DNA of 64,000 nt, taken from contig NC_135571.1 of assembly GCF_964340395.1 (NCBI RefSeq), forward strand, positions 9,952,440 to 10,016,439. Reading direction: 5' to 3'. This DNA is from Glandiceps talaboti. Taxonomy: Eukaryota > Hemichordata > Enteropneusta > Spengelidae. The translations under genes were made by a program, and so were the position numbers. Positions 54,377-64,000 of the stretch are shown here, one piece after another; within the stretch, counting starts at the first letter, position 1, and each line of letters starts with the position of its first letter. Under the pieces are notes generated by a model that worked only from the letters and a program-made list of their open reading frames with translations, ran no database searches and was not told where the DNA came from.

Positions 54377-55310
54377 AACAGGTCTTATTAGCAATGTAGA
54401 CTAAGGATAAAATACTTTGTACAGCAAAACTGCTTGTACTAAATATATTACTTACTCAGAATCTAGAGTGCTCACTTGAATACTACTGAAGGTTGACTGT
54501 GGCAAACTAAGACATGGTCTGTAAGATCCACTCCACACTATCAGCTAGTGGTTAAGATTCCTGATAGGGATGAACACACGACGTATCTACAACACACAAA
54601 GGTGACATCAATGCCCAGGCTATTCGCCAGATTTAACTCACAGTTCACAGGTGATGTACAATGTTCAGGAGTCCAGAATTGTTCAATACAGGGTTCCACT
54701 GCATACTTCAGGATCCGGATACATCCACCACAGTCAAGATCATGCAGTGCAGTGTTCATGGACTGTTTACCGGCACTGTTCTATATACAATTTACTACAC
54801 AATCCAGCCATGTGTCAATCCAATATGCTAATTAGTCTACACACTCAGCCATCTGGTAGCCTAACATGATAATTCACGACCAATTAATTTACATACAAAG
54901 TAAGGACTCACTGATGAATCGATTTATATAAAACGTAAACATGTTTTGGCCCGAGGTCAATCCTAACTCAATGTCTAGGTCAAGATACTCTTACTAAACA
55001 TGTCACCACTTTGCCATAATAACTGAATCAATGAAACAGTCGATGTTGTCACCTAAGCGAACAAGATACAGTTAAATTAATTTATATTTATCCCAAATGA
55101 ACTGAAGACGATTGAGGATGTTGACCCTTTGAGATGTGAACTTATTTTTATATAATACAGATAAAATATCCCAAACAGTAGGGCCTAGTGATGTATGTTA
55201 TACTGTGTACTCATTTTCAAACGTCTTGCCACTATTTTGACCAGTCTTTTTTTTTCTTGTGTTTCTTTAGTCTCCAGAGTAATGGACTCCTGTCCGTCCT
55301 TGCGTACGTA

Positions 55311-55315
55311 CGTGC

Positions 55316-55374
<59 letters not shown>

Positions 55375-55397
55375 CGTGCGTCCATCCATCCATCCAT
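55311..55397. repeat. Compound (CG)n-(TG)n-(TGCG)n-(ATCC)n microsatellite
   Basis: A CG run at about 55315-55330 followed by TG, TGCG and CATC units. Alternating purine-pyrimidine tracts of this kind can adopt Z-DNA. Frames across it on both strands are artefacts. Confidence 0.95.
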
Positions 55398-56166
55398 GTG
55401 TCTGTAATATGTAATTTCAAAGAAATGCAACATCCGATTTCTTTCACACCTAGCACAAAGATGACATGTTATCTGGGACATACGCACGTCACTTTGTTTT
55501 GCGACATATGCACATTTGTCTGAATGGCGGCCATATTTGTATTAAAATATCAATATTTGTGGCATAACTCAAAAACTGTAATACATAGAGACTCTGTTCA
55601 AGTGTCTACCCATTATTATCATGTACAAGCTTTTTTTTTTAAATACAACGACATTTGGCCTTGACCTTGACCTCCAGGGGCAATTATCGAAATCAAGCCA
55701 TTTTATCCAATTTCCCACCTAGTCTAAATCGACCTGTGATATCGAATCATCACTTTACCCCCAACTAACTAAATGAGAAAACATGAAAAAAAAAGTTGTT
55801 CATGCAAATAAGTAACCCCGACCCCCCGCCCAGCTATTCGAATAATGTAAGCAATGTATAAGTAACATCCTGATCTGACAAATATACCATTTTTGGACAT
55901 TATGTAACTGACCCAATAAACACTGACTTATTTTCAATGGGCAAAATTCTGTAACGATTAACAAAGCTAGACATGTTAATGAGTACTGTTGTTGGCTTTG
56001 GATGACTTTGAAATGTAATCTCAGGACCTTATTACAGTTGACGTAAAGAGAGATCTTGGGATCCGATGCCATGGATATGGATTTTTTGCCATACAACGCT
56101 TGATTTTAGTATTAAAAACACTATCAACATAATGACAATTCTTTTGTTTTCTGTTCCCATTTACAG

Positions 56167-58883
56167 ATATCCCATCTGCTAATCGATGCAATGGATACCT
56201 ACGTGACTTTTACAAGAAGCGGCTTTCTAAAATAACACCTCTACCATGGTGTGATGATGCTCTTCAGCTGGATGACGTTTATACCAAATTACAACTGGAA
56301 ACACTATCAGGAAAAAGTCTTGACCGAAGACAAATTTTCCAGCCAAGACAAAATCACAGAAACCCACAAAGGTTGTTGATAGAAGGTGATCCCGGGTATG
56401 GAAAGTCAACTTTCTGCCAAAAATTAGCATATGACTGGGCCATTGGTAGTGAAGAATTTTTACATGATTTCGAGTTATTGTTTTTGATAGAATTAAGACA
56501 TATAACTGGAAGTATTACTGAAACTATATTTAAATCTTTGCTGCCAGAAGATAGTGTGATTGATGAAGACGAGTTAATGCATTTCATTTCAAAGCACCAA
56601 TCATCTGTATGTTTCATATTAGATGGTTTAGATGAAATGTCGATAGATAAGCAATATGCGCTGTATGACATGCTTGAAAACACGTCATTCAGAAAGTGTA
56701 AATTTATTGTAACTTCTCGGAAAGCAAGACCAGAATGGAGTAATGTAAAAAAGTATTTCGACACATTTCTATCTTTAAAAGGGTTTACATTAGAGTCTTT
56801 ACAAGAATTCATATCAAATCATTTCAAGTTTACAAATCAGGGAGAGAGAGCTAAGCTTTTCAGAAGGGAAATGGAAAGTTTCAGAGATAGCGACTTCCAG
56901 ACTTTAGTAAGGTGCCCTCTCAATGCACTCTTAATTTGTGATGTTTGGGCAACGTTCGGTAAGTTTCCAAGGAAACGGACCGATCTTTACAATGATATAT
57001 TTTCATTGGTTGTTGCAAGGTACTGTGAGAAAAGTGGTATCCATGGTTATGATGACGATGGTCACCCAGGGTACATTGAGGATCAATTGATATTCCTTGG
57101 AAAACTTTGTCTTGTGGCTTTTACTACACACAATGCCAGGATTCCACAAATGAAACTAAGATTACATGAAAATCGCGATCTAGTGAAGCTAGGATTTTTA
57201 ACCGCGTGTAGTGATGGCCCCAAACAAGAACCTAGCTACTCCATCCATCATCTAACGTTCCAAGAATTTTTAGTTGCAAAATACACAGTTTCATTGTTTG
57301 GTAAACGGATGGAGGAGTTTAAGGACGTCTTAAAAGAGATTTATGACCGAATATCGTCGATCAACTGCTCGGCTGTAATCACATTCATTGCGGGTTTATT
57401 GAACAACGATGCAGTTGAGCTATTCGATGAGTTACGTCATATTGAGCGGGTAACAACAACCCACAGAGCTCTAGGATTCCAAGACTTGCTCGAGCACCTG
57501 AGGGAGACAGGCTGTTCTGCGCGCCTTACTGATTCATGTGCAAAAGCAATGAGGGATGATGTCCTCATCCATCCCGAGTTTCTCGATAATTTTGATTTTC
57601 AGCTTGCATCGCGTATCATTCATAGCAAGAATTTTAAATCCACTGAGATATACCTTTTTATAAATGATTGGCCAATAGACTGGCCCGTCTATTTTATTCC
57701 TGTTTTTGGAGCATTATTGGCCAATAAGAAAGAAACTAAACTCATTCTGTCTCTCTTACTTCAGGCAAATCTCGATTTAGAAATAGTAAACTACGAGGCA
57801 TACATTCACATGATAATGTCTGAAGCGCCATTTGAAGACAACATCAAGTGGATGTTGTTTGCTGGTGAAAACTGGAATTATATCCACACACTTATAGATG
57901 TATATGGTTTACTGAACCACGTTAACGTTCTTCGGATATCGTTTCATCCGTGTCAGGTCGAGGCGATAGCAGTATTGCTGGAGCACCTCGTACATGCTCG
58001 GTCGTTATGTGAAATTCGGGTTATAATTCGCCATCCATTTAATGGCCAGGTATTTCATTGGAACAGACACTCTGCACAGAGTCTGTATACAATTGTCGCG
58101 CTTTTTATGAATTATGGATGGGTGGTTAATGATATAGCTTGCCAAGGGCAGGAATTGAATATAAATGCCCTTAGGTCTAAGTCAGTAGCCGGAAAGTTGT
58201 TTTCTTCCATGAGTTTCCTCGATTACGATATTAAAGATATTCCAAGTTTCTTACACTTCCTCGCTACCACAGAAACACTAGCCTGTGAACGTCTTCTGAT
58301 AACCGAAACGCACTGTCCACATTCTGACCTTAGGTTCTTAGACGTTTGTAAGGCAGTCCAACATAAGCAGACATCTGAACTCTGTCTTACTACACCCAGA
58401 AATCAAGGTCAAATTGATGTTGAGCAGTTTCAGACCTTTGTTGAATATTTGATGAACATGTCAGCGCTTCAGAAATTATCCATTCAAAATTGGAGGTTTG
58501 CAGATGTTGGTGATCAATATCACGTATGGCTAGAACAATGGCGACTATTTTTTAAGGTCATGAAACACCACAAAAACGTTCGAGAAATAAATCTCGGGGG
58601 TTGCATGCCACCTGATCGAAGCACGCTTTCCACACATGTTCATCCAATGATTGAAGGCCTGTGTGGTGTTGTTGAGAGTTATGGCGGATACCGTGGGTTC
58701 GGCATTACCGTGCTACTAATAAATACTACCTTAAGTAACGGAGATGTATTGAGGCTACTTAAAGCCGATCTCTTAAATAGCAATAGTGGTATAGATTACA
58801 TGATGTGTACTGTGAGTTCACAAAGCAGGCAACACATGTCGGCTGTGAATGATTTACAGGCATTGAAAGTAATTGACCGATAA
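56167..58883 (+). CDS. NACHT-LRR NLR-like gene, main 3' exon (5' exons not found)
   Basis: Opens after TTTACAG with phase 1 and runs about 905 codons to TAA at 58881-58883. It starts (D)IPSANRCNGYLRDFYKKR, then PLPWCDDALQLDDVYTK, NACHT Walker A GDPGYGKSTFCQKLAYDW, Walker B CFILDGLDEM, sensor FIVTSRK and winged-helix end YSIHHLTFQEFLVAKYTV. About 450 residues of degenerate LRR-like repeats follow, ending in the motif TTLSNGDVLRLL, paralogous to NVLSYGDVLELQ of the minus-strand neighbour. No Met codon precedes Walker A in frame, so the true start lies in an upstream exon. Whether it carries a HEPN domain is unknown. Divergent paralogue of 43008-50964. Confidence 0.88.
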
Positions 58884-59834
58884 TTGGCCGGTATCTTGCC
58901 CTATCCCAACCTTTCTCGTCGAAACTGAAAATCTCTCAAAATCTACAGAATATTGATAAACAAAGTTCATAAAACAATATAACGAAAATACTGGAATCAT
59001 TCACAGTAACATTTTAGAAAGACAAAGTGTCATTCGTAATTGGCACACTTCAGCGATAATATATTGTTCAAAACAGTTTAGTCGCATATTGCCCCGATTC
59101 TGAGATTTCTATATTTACTAGTAAATTCTGTTTTTTCATAGCCACAATACTGGCTAAGTAAAACACAGTGATGTATTTGATGTACTTTAATATCCGGTTC
59201 CACGTGCATAGTTTAATTACTGGATTTTCAACTGCCCTATGATTCATTTATCGGCTTCTGTTGTGGAGTCAATCACGACATGGAGTTGGATGAATCTAGA
59301 TTATCGATTTATCGATTGTGGGACTTTGTAATACTTGAAATTCAAAGCTTTTTACTACTTTTCTCACAGTATCTTTAATTTGGACAGTGCCAAGTCAAAG
59401 TCATTTCTAAACATCCATGCTGTTTACTGTATAAGTGATGTGTCATACTCAATAAATCTGATTGTATTGATTCAGTTGAAATCTTTCATAGTGGTACTAG
59501 TTTAGTAAAGTATTGCCCTTATTCACTTTGAAAACTTCCACAACTACATGTACTTTAGTGAAATTATTGTATTTTTTTGTATGATAAGGATGTTTTGTAA
59601 TTATTAAACTGGTGGAAATCATACATTACTGCTGGGTCCTTTTTTTTGAAGTATAAAAACTTGCCACACGAGAAAAAAGTGTTTTATGTTGGAACACAGA
59701 CACAAACACAGACACACACACAGACACATACACATGCACATTTCTATGTGAATGTAAAGTTTTCACAAATTTGGATGTAGTGACAGGTGAAGCTAATTCT
59801 GATAGTCATGTATATGTGTTGTCTTATTGAATAC

Positions 59835-59888
<54 letters not shown>

Positions 59889-61263
59889 TTATTCCAATCT
59901 TACCATGGAACAAAGATAATGACCACATTTTATGATTTGTTTAACAGTGTTTAATTATGAATTATATCATAAATATGTGACCATATTCAATTTAATCTAA
60001 TTCAATTCACTTCAAAACTCCATTGTCTGCATATACAACACATAAATCACCTTTTGACCTGAGTAGAGATATTATCTTAACAACTAAAATACACACATCT
60101 CAGGTATACCAATATAAAATAAGGAATAGTACATAACGCAATGGTAGAATGGAGAAATAAACATGTAAATATATAATAATGTTTTTGGTATTGTACTGCG
60201 GTGCAAATTCCACTAGTATGCGCGCGCACACCAGTGCAAATAATCTCTGATACATATGTAACAATATACTGTCCACACAAAATAATGATCGTTACTGTCG
60301 ATATGAAACTCGTAATTATAAAACAATTTTCTCTAAAAATGTTATCAAACTACATAAGCACATTGAATAACGATAGAAAGTAACAACTATACAGACTCAT
60401 TAAAACATGACATTCCTTAAAAATAATCTTTCTTGAACTTGTCATTTGAAGCGATTTTTAGTAAGATACCCTACTGGTCACATTAGTTGAATCCAAGTGC
60501 AAAATGTATTTCACAAAAATAGTCTTTCGTTCATAAACATATGGGCAATAACCATATAAATACACACAGTTTGGAAATGAAAACAATCATACAGATTATC
60601 TTATTATTAAATTAAGATTTTGTTCCAAATTAAACACAAAGAAAATTGTTAACTGAAATTTCCGACTGCATACTACAGTCTTTGTCAACAGATTGCCCCA
60701 TTATTCTTTGGTGGCATAGATTTAAGTTCACATTCGAAAATTCCAGGTACAAAATTTGTGTTTGGAACCAATTTCTTAATGTAAAACATTGAATTACAAC
60801 ACAAGTAATTGTAATTGAAGATTATGACATAATACAATTTTCCCATCGTCATCGTCCTTTCTGTTTTGAGAAAAAGAATACTTTTATAAAACTTCCATCA
60901 AGACAGATTGAATTTGATTTGATTTGAAAATAAAGCATTCAGTCACATTGTTAATTGACCATCCTCTACATCGCGTATAAAGACCAAAGGTACTGTGTTA
61001 ACTTGCTACACATTGCTCACGTTTTTAACGTTTTTATGTCCAATATCATTTTGAATACGTTGTATGATCTAAATATTTGGATTACGAGAATAATTAAGAG
61101 CAGTGATTTTGTTAATTGTGTACGCTAATGGTTCATAACGGGTCGAAATATCGCACGGAATATAGCATACGTTTTCTTCTATTACGGAATGATGCCCCTT
61201 TTCGTTTTTTCCCACATTCATTTTCGCACAAATCATAGAGAGTCATCCTGACGATTATACTCA
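58884..61263. other. Tail-to-tail intergenic region of two NLR genes
   Basis: No gene recognised. AATAAA at 59451-59456 is a plausible poly(A) signal of the plus-strand NLR, about 570 bp past its stop. A (GA)n run lies at 59838-59882 followed by a G run. No clear poly(A) signal was placed for the minus-strand gene. Confidence 0.5.
59838..59888. repeat. (GA)n microsatellite
   Basis: About 21 GA units followed by a short G run. Confidence 0.95.
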
Positions 61264-63932
61264 TTATGTGTCAAGTGCTTTTATGGTGTATGCAAACTCA
61301 ACATTCCTTAGTAACCTCTTACTTTCAGAGCTAACAATGCATTCATGAAAAGACACAGCATCATTTAATAAATTTGATGCCTGCATTAGCAATACTTCAC
61401 CATGCGTCAACTTGTTATTGCCAAGGGACACAACTTCGTCCATGTTGGACATGCACCGAACACGTTGAGACTCACATAAACCTTGAATTAGTGGATCTAT
61501 GTCCATACTACAAGTGCTTCGGGTCGACTCTAAACACGATGACAACTTAATGGAGACAATGTTTTCCACTTTGAACAGTGTACTCCAAAGGTCTTTCCAG
61601 TGATTATCATCACCTTTTTCGTGATGAAACCGCCAATATGATATGTTAAGTGATTTTAACCCTGTCATTTTGGCGATGCATTGCACGAATTCGCTCATTT
61701 GTTGAAGGTTTAACCTCTCCTGCTCACCAGGGTTCACCATTGCAAGCTGTATTAACGGACTGTCTTGTAGCTTAGTACAAATATCGATATACTGATGGTA
61801 TGTTAAACCACAGTTGTCAATATGAAGTGATTGGATGGTTTTATTAGTACTTAATGCTAAGAGGAACGTTTGATAATCAGAGATTTGATAATTGTAGAAT
61901 GCAACGCTTTCGAGGAAACTTTTCTGCGTATGTGCTCGTCGCTTTGCAATGAATGTTACCCTTAGACCGCGACAATTCATGTCAGTAATGACCCATCTAA
62001 ACTGATAGAACAATTGTAATATACAAATAAACCCTTCATACGCATCTTTTGTCCAACCGAATTCTCTAATATGGGAAGGGTGTCTTACAGTCGTTGTGAT
62101 ACTGACCAAGAACCGATAGTTTTCCAAATCGCGCAACATGTTTTCTATCACAGAGAGACGACATGGATGATAAAACACACGCAATTCTTTAATCAAGTCA
62201 GTTACTCTAAAGTCTCGCATCAACGAATGCAAGTATTGCCAGTTTTCTGTAGTGAACATTGACCACTTGAATTTAGTTTTTATCATTTCATTCGAACTAA
62301 CAGCTTCGTTGAGATTGCGTGGTAACTTCAACTGTAGTACTATTTTCCCAACGCGTTTTTGGGCCAGAGCATTGAATAAAGGGATAAGTTTTATCATCAT
62401 ATCTAATCGCCAAAACTCAACATCGATGTTGACTGACTTCGAAGGCTTAAATTCATGATGTTGAATAAGTTTGGCCGTTAACTTTGAATCAAATTGATCA
62501 CTGTCAAGGTTTGCTAAATGGACTGCTGAACCTAATTGGACAGCACATAGTTTGACAAGTTTCTCTGAACAGTCAGTTTCATGTAAGCACTCGACAATTC
62601 TAGAGGAATCAACCATGATAAAACAGGGACTGTCACTTTCATTAATTCTTGTAAATTCGTCAAAAAGAAGGTGCGCGTTCTCATTTAGCAACCCGGCAAG
62701 AAATTTAAAAACACGGTCACATGAAGTCGTGTTCAAGAACAAATTTCTGATGAGATCTCTGAATTCTTCAGGGTTTGTCTCCGGGAGTGAGGCGATATAT
62801 TTAGCAGCCAAAAATTCTTGGAATGCCATGTGATGCATAACAAATGAGGATTTAGAAGCGTTAGAAGTAGAATACATTGAGAGCAGTCCCATTTTTAGAA
62901 TATCTTTATTTTCGTCAAATTTGAGATCTTGCTCATTAAACGAAGATGAACACCTTATCAATGCTTGAACTGCAAGTCCACCGACAAAAACAAGTTGCTT
63001 TTCGATGAAATTGGGAATTTCGTCATCATCATAGCCAATATCATTTCTCTCACAGTACCTTTGGACAGTGAGTGCGAAGATATCTGCATATAGCTCTGTA
63101 AGCTTTCTGGGAAAAGCTCCCCTTATCGCCCACAGATCACAGATCAGTAAGGCGTTAAGAGGGCATTCCATTAATTCTAGTAACCGCTCTTTTGCTTCAA
63201 TACTTAAAGAATTCAACGCACGACGAAATAGTTTTGTTCTTTCAGTTTGCTTGGTTGCATTAAAATGTTTGGAAACAAACACCATTAGACTTCTCTGAGT
63301 AAAACCCTTGACCAAAAGACGTGTGTCGAAATTTTTCATGACATCATTTCTATTCTGGATAAGCTTACGAGAGGTTACCATCACCTTACAAAGCGGTACA
63401 ATTTCTTTGCGTAATAAACTCGCTACGAAATTTGACATACCGACAGGCATTTCATCCCATCCATCTAATATGATACACACATTCTGTTGGTTTGCTTTAA
63501 TATACTCCCATAAAATTACTTTATCAACTTGATGGTCTTCAGGAAGAAGACTTTCATAAACTGCATCTACAATATTATCATACCTAAGATTTCTCATTTC
63601 TAAGCATAACAATAATTGAAATCTCTTATGGAAATCCACTTTCCCTGTCGCCCAGTCATATGCTAACTTGGCACAAAGAGTAGACTTTCCATAGCCAGCA
63701 TTACCTTCTAGAAGTATTCGAGTCGGGTTTGGACAGCTTCGCCAACCAGTGAATATGTTGTCGGTCTTGAGGGACGTGCCGTGTAGCTCGGACACCAGTT
63801 CAACATTGGTGTAAATTTCATTTATATTCAGTGTATCATCACTAAATGGCAAGGGATTTATGCTACCAAATCGTGATAGGTAAAAGCGTTGAAGTTCTTG
63901 CTTACACATGGCCATGCTTTGGAGCAAGTATT
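61264..63932 (-). CDS. NACHT-LRR NLR-like gene, main 3' exon (gene runs off the window)
   Basis: Enters on the minus strand after ATAACAG at 63932 with phase 1, giving (G)AA = Glu then YLLQSMAMCKQELQRFYL, and runs about 889 codons to the stop at 61264-61266. The lead-in PLPFSDDTLNINEIYTN, Walker A GNAGYGKSTLCAKLAYDW, Walker B CIILDGWDEMP, sensor VMVTSRK and winged-helix end FVMHHMAFQEFLAAKYIA are followed by LRR-like C-terminal repeats (LHIDNCGLTYHQYIDICTKL; NNKLTHGEVLLM). The ATG codons at about 63915 and 63909 are inside the exon, but the open frame continues to the splice acceptor as in both paralogues. Upstream exons, and any HEPN domain, are beyond the right edge. Confidence 0.88.
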
Positions 63933-64000
63933 CTGTTATAAGATTTGAAAAAAAATATATTATCAGTTGATGGTCGTCCTGCTCACAGTCACTAATAAGT

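Larger units (their letters stand above)
52400..56166. other. Gene-poor stretch before the plus-strand NACHT exon
   Basis: No convincing exon on either strand. It holds three TGACGTCA palindromes (52567, 52787, 52843), a GATAT microsatellite, two foldbacks and a CG/TG microsatellite. The missing 5' exon(s) of the plus-strand NLR could lie here or upstream of 52 kb but were not identified. The 95-codon frame at 54548-54835 has no recognisable features. Confidence 0.5.

Noticed and set aside
54548-54835. 95-codon plus-strand frame as a gene or NLR exon
   Set aside because: No recognisable domain or conserved motif, and an opposite-strand frame covers the same bases; treated as chance.
63909-63927. 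ATG codons inside the exon as the true start of the third NLR
   Set aside because: The frame is open up to a good acceptor at 63932 in the same phase as both paralogues, so translation probably starts in an upstream exon beyond the window.

Overview
This is an AT-rich, intron-rich, repeat-laden stretch of an animal nuclear genome. The two best-conserved genes (TSG101 and RAB21 orthologues), an expanded TRIM-NHL type gene, HEPN/NACHT receptor genes, tRNA-headed SINEs and many foldback MITEs suggest a marine invertebrate bilaterian such as a hemichordate, amphioxus or brachiopod/mollusc-like animal. The sequence alone does not decide the phylum. No bacterial operon, rRNA, CRISPR array or provirus was recognised.

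Layout. 1-11.3 kb holds no gene I can support. It carries foldback elements, SINE copies, MITEs and a tandem satellite of about ten 339-bp units (2.0-5.5 kb). 11.4-23.4 kb is a complete 11-exon TSG101 gene on the minus strand (438 codons, all splice phases consistent). 24.2-31.0 kb is a complete 7-exon RAB21 gene on the plus strand (215 codons). The two are head to head with about 840 bp between start codons, so endosomal sorting (ESCRT-I) and an early-endosome GTPase may share a promoter region. 31-36.6 kb is RAB21 3' UTR plus MITEs. 36.6-39.0 kb is an intronless TRIM-NHL gene whose beta-propeller reading frame is broken near the end; its 3' end is tandemly duplicated downstream.

43.0-64.0 kb is a cluster of three NLR-like NACHT genes. 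The first (minus, 43008-50964) can be assembled completely from three exons. It encodes an N-terminal DZIP3/hRUL138-type HEPN domain with an intact R-x4-H motif, a coiled coil, a NACHT ATPase and a degenerate LRR-like C-terminus. The second (plus, main exon 56167-58883) lies divergent to it, and the third (minus, 61264-63932, continuing past the window) is tail to tail with the second. All three have one large NACHT-LRR exon entered through a phase-1 splice site. Six perfect TGACGTCA palindromes lie between 50.0 and 52.9 kb, around the divergent NLR pair.

The most interesting candidate system is the HEPN-NACHT receptor, a possible nucleotide-gated RNase innate-immune sensor. Next are an unusual MITE family with a subterminal palindrome that repeatedly sits against SINE tails, and the 339-bp satellite.
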